Shown here: in pieces, positions 25,901 to 39,210 of the stretch | How the letters are laid out: each line of letters opens with the position of its first letter | Numbering within the stretch: position 1 is the first letter of the stretch | Assembly (NCBI GenBank): GCA_019054805.1 | Contig: JAHQIY010000004.1 | Coordinates: 6,820,001-6,884,000, forward strand | Direction: 5' to 3' | DNA: 64,000 bases | Source of the DNA: Brachionus manjavacas | Taxonomy: Eukaryota; Rotifera; Eurotatoria; Ploima; Brachionidae | Program-made: the position numbers and the translations under genes | The notes under the pieces: generated by a model | Seen by the model: only the letters and a program-made list of their open reading frames with translations | What the model was told of the DNA's origin: nothing | The model's database searches: none

Positions 25901-28279
25901 TTTATCATATTTATCAATAATGATTTCTCTAGACTCATTAACCATCATCAATACACTGTATTTCACAGCTTCTAATGACAAACATTTTAAAATAGTTTAG
26001 TCTATGTGCTATAAGTCTTCAATGTTTATTTTCATGCATTAAAAAAATCAATTTAAATCTATTTTAATTTTTTTAAGACTTTAACAATGTAACTAAATAT
26101 TTTTAATTACTCACATGCACTTAAGATTTTGGATTTTTAAACAGATCCGAAACTCTATCCAAAGTATACAACTTAAACCAAGGAGTGACCAATTTTTAAA
26201 TATGTACTAGTAAATTCAAAGTTAGATAAATATATTGGTTTGAAGCCTCGCAGGCCTTACAACGACCTGGATGAGTTAAAATAAAAGATCTTTCTATTTT
26301 TTAATGTAATTATTTGTGTCAATCCTTGATAGATGCTTTATAAAATTTCTTATATAAAATTTTGAATTTTGATGACAATGAAATAAGATTTTTAATAATC
26401 AAGAAATATTTTCGAGTTAAAAAAAATAAACAAATTAAATTAGAAAAATTTTAAAAATAAGTCCAAAAAGTTAGTAATTTTTACATTAAATATTTATTTT
26501 AAATCACAGAGAAATTCATTAAGGAAAATGTTTTAAGATCTTTTTTGTGAATAAATTCAAAATATTAATAAATTAATACATTTATTAAAGAGCTGGAAAA
26601 ATTCAGACAATTCATCAAGAGCTTTCCTAATTGTTCTCAACTATTAAATTCAAATTAATAGATTGCCTTTTTTATGATATAATTGAAAATAAAAAGTATT
26701 TTTTAAATATATTTGTGAATAAAAGTCATTTGAAATTTTTTTATTTGACAGATGCAAAGGTTTAGAGCATCAAATTTGAACAAAATTTATTAAATCTTCC
26801 ACTCTTTACCTTTTTTTTTAAGAAAAACTAAATAAAAAATTCAAAACATCATTTCCCTCTCTTATTCCTGTTAAGTTTATAGGGATTTTAATTTTTTTTT
26901 TAATATAGATCAAATTATTAGCTCAATTCAAAGGATATATATTCAAAAAGTATTTCGACTTTTTTATTTAACAAAATCAATTCTTTTTACAATAACTTTC
27001 ATTTTATTATACATCAAGGCTAAAATTTTTGGCTTTTAAGTCTTTTTTTCAAGTACAAATAGCGGTGAACCCAGATAGTTTGGAATTTAAATTGATTATT
27101 TCTTTCTGTTCAATAAAAATTTTTTTAGCTATTATATTAGATTTTTTTTAAATAGTAAAAATAAAGATTAATAAGTCTTCTTGTGATGAAGATGTGTCAC
27201 ACGGAATCGTCACCAACTGATATAGCCAAAATGAATTATTGAAATTTAAATGAAAAAATAAAAAATCTTGAGCTAAAGTTTATTCTAAGTGATTCATAAC
27301 AAGGCCAAGTTGTTTTCAAAGTCCATTAATTTCAAGTCTATTTAAAAAAATTTAAATTAGATAATTTTTGAGTGTCAAAATCAATTTTGTTTTTCATCGA
27401 AAGCAAACAAGTACATTTGATTGATTGGAATTTTTCAGGTGATGAAAAATCAAATCGGCAAGTTGGTTCCTTAGACTTAAGCTTTTAAGACCGTAAATAA
27501 TTAAAACTATTTGTATTAGTACTCGAGGCTATTAGACTTATAAATTTCTTTAATTGTAAATTTATTTTCGAAAAAATCAATTTACACGAGCCATTTTCTA
27601 AGTGTTCAAAGAATGTTTTTATGTTTATACTCAATTCTGGTTCTCGTATAAATCAAACAAACAGAAAATGGATTAACCTGCAAGGACTTGAAAAACATAA
27701 ATCATAAGAACAAAAATCGAGCGTTCAACATAAATACACAATTGGCGCTGAACGCACGATCCACTCTTTTTTCTAGAGAGAATTTTGTCAATGTCTCGCT
27801 CAGGTTAACTTGATTATTTATCGATATTTCATGACTCGATCAAAAAGCTCCCTTGTTAGCATTAATTTTGTTTTAATCATTATTTGAATATTAGTTTAAT
27901 CGATGGCCTATATCGATTAAGGAAATCTTCATTAGCTGGAGCATACGTTCTCTCTTAAAACACTTAACTCAATGGCTCTTGGGGAATATTAGTTTTTTTA
28001 TTTCTATTTACAAATTTAACATTGGTAACAAGTCTGGCCAAGCTATTCATGTTATTCAATTAAAACAGACCGCAAATTATAAGATTAAATTACAAGTTTT
28101 TTATTTTATGGCACTAAAGTTTTAGATGGGTCAGGATTTAATTACAAGTTATAAAATCTGCTATGTTTATAGACTTGAGTTGTAAAGCGAACATAGTAGA
28201 AGAGTGGTTGGAGCAGCTTGGCAAAAAGTTTGTGTTTATAAAATTTGTAAATATTATTCTTTAATAAATGATCAATAAA

Positions 28280-28459
28280 TCATCGATTTGATAAGGTTAT
28301 AATTAAATTGCTTATCATCATCTGCTCAGTCCTCAAGTACGTTCGTGTCTCAAAATACTTCACTAAGCGTTTTAGGGCCTGATAATCTTCTAATTGTTCG
28401 AAATAGTTGACATTTTTTCTATTGTTTTTGTTTTCTTTTTGCTCAATTGTTTCTCGCAT
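28280..28459 (-). CDS. Candidate 59-residue charged small ORF
   Basis: ATG at 28459 opens MRETIEQKENKNNRKNVNYF and continues into FEQLEDYQALKRLVKYFETR before a TGA at 28280. The central stretch looks like a charged amphipathic helix, which is uncommon in random AT-rich frames. No splice partners, homologous family or poly(A) signal could be tied to it. It is either a small protein, an exon, or chance. Confidence 0.2.
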   Translation of the reverse strand: MRETIEQKENKNNRKNVNYFEQLEDYQALKRLVKYFETRTYLRTEQMMISNLIITLSNR

Positions 28460-29102
28460 GATATTCCATGATACGTTATTCTATCTCTAAATCTCTAAAT
28501 CCCTGATTAAATTCAATCATAAAATAATCTGTGATACGAATCAGGATATTCTGTTTACTCACGTTTAAGAGTATTCTCAGTGACATAAGATCTGCGTTTT
28601 TGCTGACGATGCGCATTTAAAATCGAGACTTAAAAATGTCTTTTAGCTAGTCAGTTTCAAAGGTGTTTATTTTTTATTTTTTTAAAGATAGTTTGAGGAC
28701 CTCGCTGGCTTTTTGGAATGGAACTTAGTCCTCCCTTTCGGTCTCACTCGAATTATTTTAGATAGTGAGTTAAAAAAACAATATTGTTAAAAGAAATAAA
28801 AGAATTGCATGGATTTAAAATTAACTGTTTTAATTTACAAAATTTAAATTTAGATAAAAATATTTTTTCAAGCTAAATTCTTTTTATAAGAATATAATTT
28901 AAAAGTTCATTAAATTTTTTTTTAATCAAAAGAAAAAAATTTAAAAGATAATAACTGATTTGAATTTCTCAATGACTTAGATTTGCTGTTTTGATATTCA
29001 AAAGAATAAAATGAGAAAAAAATTTGTGTTTGTATAAATTGTTAGATCAATTTTTGAAGTATGCTAATGACGGCTTAAATTCAAAGAAATTTTATTCCCT
29101 TC

Positions 29103-29437
29103 TAAATTTGCAAAAGAGTTTTTTTAGACACTGCAATTTTTTTGCACTATGTTGAAGCTACCGAAATATCTCTGCAATACGGGGCGAATTGTTATACCTC
29201 TTTCATCATAAAAAATAGAGGGGCCAGTTTCGACTGGGAAATAATTGCGGCGTAGATGATCAACTCGATGCAGTAGCCTCTGTGTCAGATCGGAGCCGTT
29301 GCTCAAAAGGTACTTGAAAAGGAGATGAGCGCCTCCCCATTATCCACTTGGATAGAATAGGGACAATTATTATTAAATTTGCAGAAGAGTTTTTTTTAGA
29401 CACTGCAATTTTTTTGCACTATGTTGAATCTACCGAA
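29103..29437 (+). mobile_element. 5'-truncated SINE flanked by ~63 bp direct repeats
   Basis: 29164-29376 is closely similar to the body of the SINE at 45957-46165, including ATCTCTGCAATACGGGGCGA, CAGTTTCGACTGGG and GATGATCAACTCGATGCA. It lacks the tRNA-like head. It is bracketed by direct repeats at 29103-29165 and 29374-29437 that differ at only a few positions. Both start TAAATTTGCA, contain GACACTGCAATTTTTTTGCA and end CTACCGAA. The bracket is far longer than the 9 bp duplication of the full-length copy. Confidence 0.75.
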
Positions 29438-31673
29438 CTAATTTTTAACTTTTAGAATAAAGTGAGGAAATTTTTCTATTATTTTATTCTGTTCTTTTGC
29501 ACTGAATTTCACATGACCCTTTTGTTTTAATCTAACATCAAGTAAGAATAATATAATAATACAATATAATATAAATATTTATTTTCTACTCTAATTGTGC
29601 ACATATATTTAATATATATTTTTTATCATATTGCAATCATGAGGGCTGAAAAGAAGACGCCGCTATTCGGAACTGCCCTGGAAAAAACTTTTCCTAAATT
29701 ATTTTTATCAATAAATAGAAAAAGTAAGAATTATAAATTAAAAATAAATAGATTGATGTATTTGAGGAAAATTCCGAGTAAATTCAGGGACGTTGTAAAT
29801 GATTATTAACAAAACTAGTTGTTAGATGTTTGTCTTTTTTCTAAATTTTTTTTCGAAGAACACTTAATTTCTAAGTGAACTTTGTCTTTATTCAAAAATT
29901 AATTTCTTAAATGTTTTATTAAAATAAGTGATTTTTCAGAAATTTTAATGGATTGATTTCAACAAGCTATTCAAAAAAGGTTCATCTTTTTACTTAAAGA
30001 ATTAGTTTTTACTTTGATAGATATTGACTTTAATGAAAATTTTACTAGCAATTATTGACTAGACTTTTTAAAAAAATTCAAAACTGAGCCTATAAAATTT
30101 AGTCTAGAATTCCAATTAGTGCTGATTTAGATTTAAAAAAAAATAATTTTTGACCCATTCGTCAAGCACTCTTGGGTAATTTTGACAACAACCAAAACTT
30201 GTCAAAATTATGGTAGAATTGAACTCTGTGAACCGGTGCTAAGCAAAATCTAGATAAAATCTTAATCATTTTAAAATGCAACACTTTGTATTAAGATAAA
30301 ACATTTTTTCTAGCTAAAGGTAATGTGACATAACACATGATAAAAAATCTATTTCCCACTGATTTAAAAAAAAGATAAAAATCAATTAAAACCTTATAAA
30401 TCACCTGTTTTGGTGATTTTAAACAAAAATCGCTCCATATGCTTAATCCAAACAAATTTATATCAATGGATTAATTACAAGAACCAATGGTCAGTAATTA
30501 AAACTATCTAGTTAGATCGGAGAAGATTTGTTTTCATTTGAAAAGAAAATTATCTTAAAGGAAAATCTTAAATGGAATTTAAGACCAAGTTGGAGATCAA
30601 TTATGCAACACGTAATTCAAAGCAACAATTATAAAATTCCATTTTAATCTCATAATTACATACTAGATTCTACAAGTTTAAAAAAAATAAAAGACCGGTC
30701 ATTTATTTGAGCTGATTTCGGTTTTTTGACGTATTTATAAATAATACCTGTTAGGCATTTTAGTATTGAAATTTGACACCTATTGTTTTTTCAATAGATT
30801 TTCTACAATATTTCACTAGCAACTTGTGAGTCTCAACTTTTCGGAATCCGACTCAAATTTATTTGTTTATATGAATAAATTCTCAATAAATATTTTATCG
30901 TATCAATGCTACATTTAATGAGTATGTTGTCAGAGATCAATAGCTAGCTCAACATTTAAAGCCAAGCTAACTATTATTGTAAATAAATTCGTTAATCTTT
31001 TAGTATAATTCGACGTCCAAAGATTAGGCTTTGTTTTCGTTGAAGTGGTAAAAATATGACAATATATTTTCTTTAATTGCAAGTTATGTTGATAATAGAT
31101 AAGTATTTGAATAAATATCAAGCAAGCTTGTCTCGAATCTAATTTGGTCCAGTCTTTACATTTGGTTGTTAAGCCTAGGAGTCATTGGTGTCTTACCAGT
31201 TTTTAACAAAATTATTTAATAAAATACGAGTTTTCGCTTTCTTTTGCTCCCTATTTTTTTCATATTGTGAGATAAATTATAATGTCGAATGTTTAAAAAA
31301 ATAAAAAAAAAATTTCGCCAAAAAAATTGCTTTCTTTTTTTGCCTATTTTTTATATCGAGAGATAAATTGCAGTGCTAACTTTAATTTTTAAATTTAAAT
31401 TAAATTTTTTTGGCTTCTAAAAATTCAGTTTTTAAAAACCTCAAAAAAATTGCTTTCATTTCCTCTTTAATTTTTTTTGTTGGGAAATAAACTACAGTGT
31501 TAGTAAAGATTAGTTCAATTTATTAGAAAATAATTTGGTTCAAAAAAATTTTTTTTTCAATTTTAAGTCCTAATGAATTTTTTTTTATTTTTGAGAAGTA
31601 AGGTACGGAAAGCCAAACTGTTGCCACCAAGTCTATTTTTAGTAAAAAATAAATTCAATAGTGTCGAATTTTA

Positions 31674-31722
31674 ATTGCAGTTGGAAAGCCGTCAAGTGCG
31701 ACATACTCAAGGACATTAAAGG
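31674..31722 (+). other. Exon-like segment of unknown gene
   Basis: A good acceptor (TTTTAATTGCAG) is followed by an open stretch reading WKAVKCDILKDIK, then a GTATGA donor-like site. Base composition is raised compared with the flanks. It lies about 0.8 kb upstream of the Echinoid-like start codon and could be a 5' exon of that gene or a relic. Evidence is weak. Confidence 0.15.
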
Positions 31723-32494
31723 TATGAGAAAGGTTTCGGGAAATTTTAATTACGCGATGCCCTAGCAGTTCGTGCGGGCTTCTCAGTAATTTAATATAAA
31801 AAAAAGAAGAAGAATTTGTACAAGTGAAGAAACATTAAGGTGGAGATCAAAATTGGATTTTTTGTATTAAGATTCGATTGATTGAATTTAGCTTTAAAAA
31901 AAACATGTGCAGTTGGTTAAAATTAATAAATTCAATAAAATGTAAATTTTAGCAGGAAATTTTGATTATCTTCTTTCAACTGCTGCTATTTAGTCCGGTC
32001 TTTTATCAGTTTAATGTATCTGCGCACACAAATAAGGTAGCTGAGATAAAAAATAAATATTGAACCTAATCGATCGTAAATAATTCATATATCTGTTTTA
32101 ATAAATCAATTTATAAGTGAAGCATGGCCTCACTGGCACAAATATGCCGAATCTTCCTGTTGCCAGCTTAAATGCTCATTTATTTGCAAATGTACGTTGT
32201 TTGCCTAGTGCGACATTGGCATAAAGATCAAAGACCTTATCTTAAAATTTACCTTTTTTTTTTCTAATTTTTTATTACAAACACTATTTATCATTTGTAA
32301 AATCATCAAAAAGATTATTTGTAAATCTCGATTAAGTTATAAAATGTTTGTAACGGTTTTGACTTTATAAAATGACGGTCGTAAAATGTAAAATTTTACG
32401 ATTATTAGCTTTTATGATTTTATCGATTCCTTATAAAAATAAAACACCGAGTAGAAATTTTATTAATTATTTTATTTTTTTCGTACATTTTAAG

Positions 32495-35400
32495 ATGAAA
32501 TTTTTATTTATATGCACTCTACTTTTTTGTTCGTGGTTTATTGATTGTAAACTAGTCTGGAAGAAGCGGCCCGAGCCAGTTCAAATCGTAAATGAGTACG
32601 ACAGCATCGAGCTTGACTGCGAGTTCCAAGAAGACAATCCGAGCCTAGTGAATCAAACTCAATACTTTGTCATTTGGTACAGGGACGGCTCTAGTCAAAA
32701 TGTGCTCTCGTTGAATGACAAACTTGCCAATCTAGACTCAACCAATTACCAGATAGTCGGAAAATACAATTTACTGATTACAAATGCCTCCAAGGCCAAC
32801 TCAGGTCTTTACACATGCCAACTTTTTCAATCGACTGATCTCATTTCAAGCGTTAACTTAACTGTACTAGGTAAATAATTTTAATTGTGTTGTTCCCATT
32901 CTAAAGGTGGTACAATTTGAGAGGTTTTAAACAGAATACTTTGGTAATAATGAAAATTAAAAAAAAGAATAAACTTAAATTTTTTGTTTAGGATCTATTT
33001 ATTTCTTTGAATTTCAAATTGAATGCAATTAAATTAGTTCAATTTTTTTCTCAATTGAGTGATTTAAATTATTTAAAATCTTTTCTGGATGAGATATAAT
33101 TTGAGAGATTTTTAGCCGGATAGTTTAGAAATGATAAAAATTAAAAAAATGGCCGAATTTAATTTTTTTTTGAATGAATTTTTTAAATATCAAATTGAAT
33201 GAAATTAAATTAATTCAATTTTTTTTTCAGAATTGATTCTACTACTTCATCTAGCTCATTGTCACTCAGTACTTAGAATTCATCATATAATTTCAAACTT
33301 TCCACTGTCTTTGGGATTATGATAATAAATTTTTGACTCTTTACTTCTCAAATTGCACTTTTAAATCAAATTAAATTTTGAAATTTTTTCTTAGCCAAGT
33401 GTTAAGAAAAATTCTATGAGATTAATATTTGTTTTAAAAAAAAAACTCAACTTTTATTATAACATGATCATTTGAGGATTAAAATTTAAAAATTTATTTT
33501 CTTGTTCATGTAAGTTTAATGAGGCATAAGCTAACAGAAACCAAACGAGAGAGGGAACTTTAAATATTTGCTTTTAGTTCAGCAAGTGTTTCTAATTTAA
33601 TGCTTGAAAAAACACCATCAAATAAAACCATATAGTTCGTGTCTGAACGAATTTTGTTTATTTGCTCAAAGGTTAAATAAACAAGAACAGCTTTGCTTAG
33701 GTATCTCAATAATTACATGATATTAATTATAAAATGGGAATTAAAGTCTTAATAATGACAAATACGATATTTTTATTTGAGATTTAGACCCAGTGGTCAC
33801 GTTCTCTTTGTTTAGATTTTGAATTAAGAATAAATTAAAGTAAATATTATTTTTTAGTGTCACCAAAGTATGCCGAAATGTTCGTGCACAAGACAGAAAA
33901 TTTGTACCAGTTGAGCAATGGCGATTTTCTTGTCGAGAATGATGAAGTTAGCTTAGAGTGTTGTACCAATGGAGATGTTAGTCCGGTCCCACAGTTCAAA
34001 TGGACCAGAACAAGCCGCTTTGATCCACAATCCGAAATATTTTTGGCCAATTCTAGCACTGTGCACCTCAAGTCTGATGATAAATTGTGCAGCATGCTCA
34101 AGCTTAATTTGAGCCGCTCCGATAACGATTTTTATTTTAATTGTGCCGTCGGAAATGAAGCGTTCCAAAATAAAGTCAAAGATAAAATTCTTTTATCAGT
34201 TGAATGTAATTATAGATTTTTTTATTAATCTTGAAGTAAAATTAATTTTTAAAAATCTTTAATCTTTAGATAAGCCTCAAGTCAAAGTACATTTGTTCAA
34301 TAGACCGAGCGTAACTAAACTTAAATTGATTGAGAACAGCACAATTAATCTGTACTGTAATGCGAGCGCCATTCCAACCAGCATTACTTATCAGTGGTAT
34401 TTTAACGAAATGCTGCTCCAAGACCAAACAAAAAATAGTCTTTTGATCAAAAATTTACAGAGCTACCATAATGGTAAATACGTGTGCAAAGCTAGTAATA
34501 AACATGGCTCGACCAGCTCAGCCTTCAAATTAGAGATTCTTTTTGCCAAAATTGGCTCGTTTAATCAAACCCAAAGCTACGCTGAAAGCTTTAATTTGAA
34601 GCATTCCAATGCTATATTTATCAACACATTTGAAAATTCATCTCTGGCTCTAATGTGCGAAATAGACTCAAATCCGCTAGTTGACCAAGTCGAGTGGTAT
34701 TTTTATAGGATCGGAAAAAATGGTAAAATAAATCAAGTAAGAATCAGAAATGGCATTAATGGAATAACCCGGCCGATAAACAAAACTCGGAAATTGTTTT
34801 TTTCTCAACTAAATATCGTCAATGTGAACCACAATCAATCAGGATATTATTCGTGTGTAATTAGGACTAAGTTTCACGACGACTTAGGCAGAAAATTAAA
34901 CATAGTCACTAATTCCACTTATTATCTTCAAGTGCAATGTAAATTTTAAATAAATATTTTTTTAAGTGATTTTTTTATTTATTTTTTTATTTAGATCCAC
35001 CAATTGTGCGGGCTGTGAGAAAAACCATCTACGCCAGCAATTACGATCAAGTGGAGCTCATCTGCGAGATTCAGTCAAATCCACAATCAATTTTCTCCTG
35101 GTTTTACGGCAATAAAGAACTTAAATCTAATTATAAATATAACATTACCAATATGGTTTATAGTAGGATAAAACGAAACTATCTAGATGATGTCGATAAT
35201 GTTCACCATTATCGCTCATCGTTAATTGTTAATTCATTGACTCAATTTGATTATGGAAGCTACCATTGTAGAGCCAATAATGTCATTGGAGAAAATAAGC
35301 AAATTTTGAGCATAAAAAAGAAACGTGAGTTTTTTTTTATTATTTTTTTTATGACTTAATATGATTCTCAAAATTAAACAACTTAACCTAAAAAAAATTC

Positions 35401-37518
35401 TTTCTTAAATCTAATTTTTTTTCTCTAAAAATTTAAAAATAATTTTAATGTAAATTACTTAATTTCGAATCAATTGAAGAAGTTGATATTAATAAATACA
35501 AGATTTTAGTTATCACCCAAATAAGATAACAGTAATTATTTTACCAATTTAAATAAAATGATATAATTCATCAAAAACATTTTGAAGCCAATACCCACTA
35601 AGGATTATTATAAAAAAAAACAAAGAAAAAAATTTAAATTCAAAATTAATAACTTTATTTGTTAGGTCTAAAACTCTGTTTTTTGGGACAAGTTCTGCAT
35701 CAGTCAAATTTACTTTCTATTTAACTCTACATTTTGATTTATAAGCGCTTTGGAGGCTTTATTTGGGTGAAACTAAGCTTTTACCAGCTGATGCATTTTT
35801 CAGAATCAATTTTGGACAAATAAAGTTATTTTAATTTAAATTTTTTTTTTGCTTTTTGTCCTGAAATTCAAAATTAATTTTTTGATATATAAAAACATAT
35901 AAAGGAATTAAAAAAAATTAAGTTAAATTAAATTAAAATATATAAAAAAATGAAAATATGTTTTTAAATAAATTTTTTTAGAAAAGCCGGATGTACCATC
36001 AGAATTCAAAATTGTTTCATCTGGTCCAAATAATGTGGTATTGAGCTGGATGGCTGGTTCTAACGGTGGCGAAAATTCCACTTTCCTAGTCACCATTAAC
36101 AACTCGCTCAATATTAGCACTTTGATAGAAGAAGATTTGATAACTGAGCCAGAAGATGACTCTAGATACAAACAAATAGAAATACGAGGTCTTCAGTCTC
36201 AACAAAATTATGAGTTTAAACTTCTTGCTTTCAATTCATGGGGTATGTCGGACTATACTGGGTCTATAAAGGCAACAACTTTGCCTTCTGAATTAAACCC
36301 GGAACATTTGCCGAGCATTTTAAACGCTCAATTTAATGAAATAAGAGAAGCTATTTGCTTTGAACTAGATCAGTTAGTCGACAAAAATCTAAAGCTAATC
36401 AATCCAGGAGATCTAGTCGTAAAAATTGATATCAGCTCGACCGAGAACAACTCGTCCCTAGTTGAAAATTCAACCAAGACAAAATCCTATTTATTAAATT
36501 TAAGCAAGCTTAAATTTGGTCAAAATTGTATCTCTTTTTCCCAATTGATTGAACTCGATTGGGAAATAAGAAACAGCACTTTTTTCCAACAATTTAGCCT
36601 CGCGAACAGAATAGACAAGTACGTGTTCACCATTGATTCAAATTTAATCATTAATGAACGCAAAATTGCCTCGGATCCATCTTTGGGACGAAATTTTGAC
36701 GAATTTAAACAGTTGAATTCAATTGATTTATCAATTTGCTATTCAAATGACTCATCTGTTTGCTCATTTAAAACAAAAGTTAAAGACTTCACGGCCGATG
36801 TGTCCACTTATGTCACCTTGATAGCTGTGGGCTGTTCGGCAGTGATAATTTTCTTTGCACTTTTAATTGCCATGCTGTGCTGCTGTTGCTGCCGCAAACA
36901 CCGAAATAGCCAAAATAAGGGCAGTATCAAAAAAAGTGACATAAACTCCAAACTGGTCATCAAAAGTTTTCCAATTGTTTCCAATCATTTTTCAAGTAAG
37001 TCCCTAGAAATATTTCTACAAGTGAAAAAATAAAATTTAATCTATATTTTATTCAAGGTTATGATCTGAGTGAATCGAGCTACAAGTCGTCTCAGCAGCA
37101 AATATTGAACGGCAGTGGTAGCACTCATTCGACTGGAAGTTCGACTTTTAGTCGCACTAATGACAAATTTTTTTACCAAAATTCGAATGCTTACAATTTT
37201 GGTCAAAATTTGAGCACAGTGCAAAATGTTGAATCGGACTCTGCATCGTCTTCTTCGTTGGAAAACAAGACAGCTAGTACCAGTAATGGCAAATCACCCT
37301 CAAACAACTCACCAATCACAGTAGAAGGCGACAATCAAATGTTCAACTACTCAAAATCCAAAACCTTGCTTTATAATGGCTCAAACAATATTTACATCAA
37401 GACATATCAGCAGCAGAACTTGAAAAATGATAATTCCGATAGTGGGTTTACAACACCTGTAAACGCGACCAATAATACAACTTTGAACAAAAAGCTTGTC
37501 TATGAAGTAATTGTCTAA
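32495..37518 (+). CDS. Echinoid-like immunoglobulin-superfamily cell adhesion receptor
   Basis: Six exons (32495-32870, 33858-34205, 34270-34938, 34995-35324, 35982-36995, 37058-37518), all phase 1, give 1065 residues. The start at 32495 gives a signal peptide (MKFLFICTLLFCSWFIDC); the in-frame ATG at 32372 does not. Five Ig-like domains follow, one each in exons 1, 2 and 4 and two in exon 3, with repeated C...W...YxC patterns such as SGLYTC, NGKYVCKAS and YGSYHCRA. Exon 5 carries one FN3 domain (PDVPSEFKIVSS... NYEFKLLAFNSWG), a linker and a transmembrane helix at about residues 848-875 (TLIAVGCSAVIIFFALLIAM) followed by CCCCC. The Ser/Asn-rich cytoplasmic tail ends YEVIV. Drosophila Echinoid ends in EIIV, which binds the PDZ domain of Canoe/afadin. 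Ig count and tail length are smaller than in the fly protein, so orthology is inferred. AATAAA lies about 200 bases downstream. Confidence 0.8.
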
Positions 37519-39210
37519 ACAATTTGGCTGTGCGAAAGCCATCAAAACAGAAGCTTTAAAATTGTAAAATTTTTAGAGAATAATTTTTTTTTACATGTAA
37601 GTAAATATGTGAGCGCATTTTTTATTTATAATCGAGTCTTACCTGATCTTGAAAATTTATATTTTTCAAAACTAATCAACATGACTTTTTTTTTTGTAAA
37701 ATATTTCTTTTTTTAAATAAAATTTTTTTTAAATTCGTAATTCCAGTTTTTTTTAAATTTAAATTTAACAAAGCACAAATTGACAGTGATCTGTATAAAT
37801 ACAAATGTTGATTTTCTTTGAAATTTTATTTGGGTTAATTTTTATTCAACAATATTTGATGTATGCATAAAAAATATTTGGCTATGATACCTTTTATTTA
37901 AGGTGCAAAGTCTTTACCCGATCTAAACGAAATGTGTTGACGAGATCGCGCAAAAATTTTTACTTTTTATAAGACATACGTTTGACTTAAAGGTTTTGTT
38001 TACTCAATAAACAAAATTTAAATCTGATATAAGATTAATATTTTCAATAAAATTACCAAAAACACACTAATATAATTATTTTGGAGTTATAAATTTGAAC
38101 TAATGTCTGATTAAGTAATGTGTGATTATCTTTTTCTAAAAAAAAAACACATTATAAAATTTTATTTAACTGTTTGCTTACAGGAGTTAAATAGGAAAAG
38201 TATTTTGCCAAGTTCCTATAAATTTAACTTTGAGTTTTACAGTTTTTAATTTTATTTATCAGTAAGATTTTTTTCAATTTATAAATTTTTCGTTTAAGAA
38301 TTTCATTCCTTTACCAATTTCAAAGATCAATTAATTTATTAATTCAAAATTTCAAAAAAAATTATGTTTTAGTTCTATTTAACAAATTATCAGGTTAGAA
38401 AAAGGATACTTTGGATTCAATTAAATGTTTTTTATAAGAAATTTAATCGACTAAATTTTATTAAATTGTTTAATTTTATTTATCTAAAACTCCTTAACTT
38501 TTTGAATACTTAGGGTTTTTTTATATCTAAATGATCTTTCGCGTCATAAATAAAATATTAATCACTTGCAGTCAACTCACTATTAGAGTCGATTTTACGG
38601 AAAATCAAATTAAAAAATTCATATTCATAAATTTTTGAAATTAATTAGTTAAAATAATAGAGCAACTATATAAAAGAAAATTCATATTTTAAAATTTTTT
38701 TAACATTTGACTGCCATTTTGATGGACTTAAGCTAAATTGATTCTTTTTCATTTTTTGTTCTTTTCCTATTTTACAATTGGGTTCAGATCTGGAGAGATT
38801 GGGGAAAACTTAATTTTTAAAAGCTTTCTTTAAATTTTTATGACAAAGAATGAAGATTGTAATTTAAAAAAAAAAACAAGTGAGTGATAAAAAAAGCAAT
38901 ATTACAATCATCATTCAATTAATATTAAATAAAAGTAAGAGAAGTTGGATATGTAAAAGTAGAAATAGTTAAACAGATTTAATTTTTGAATGAAACAAGT
39001 AAGCTAAATATAAAAAAAAATTAAAACTCAAAAGAAAAGTATTTTCTTGTTAAGTTAATATATACGTATTTTAGTAGTTATAAGATGGTTTATATTATGC
39101 TTTAACGATCAACAGCATAATCTGTTCGATTTTTTGGATTTCAAATTTAGATACATCATTTAACCTTTATAGATTTAAATTTAATTGCTAGTTTATTAAA
39201 AAAGTAAAAG
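37519..39210. other. Intergenic, no gene seen
   Basis: AT-rich spacer holding the 3' UTR and likely poly(A) signals of the Echinoid-like gene near 37.7 kb. I see no other feature. Confidence 0.5.

Larger units (their letters stand above)
18068..32494. other. Gene desert upstream of the Echinoid-like gene
   Basis: About 14 kb of AT-rich DNA with no convincing multi-exon gene. Apart from the small items listed separately (inverted-repeat element at 21.5 kb, SINE at 29.2 kb, isolated ORFs at 20.8, 22.8 and 28.3 kb, and an exon-like piece at 31.7 kb) I see nothing coding. It could hold distal regulatory DNA or non-coding exons of the receptor gene at 32.5 kb, but no specific site can be supported. 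Confidence 0.5.

Noticed and set aside
29597..29809. 70-codon plus-strand ORF near the SINE
   Set aside because: It is Lys/Asn/Ile-rich with no recognisable motif or splice context and is compatible with chance.
32372..32494. Upstream in-frame ATG of the Echinoid-like ORF
   Set aside because: The extra 41 residues are Lys/Asn/Phe-rich and would bury the signal peptide. The ATG at 32495 gives a clean one.
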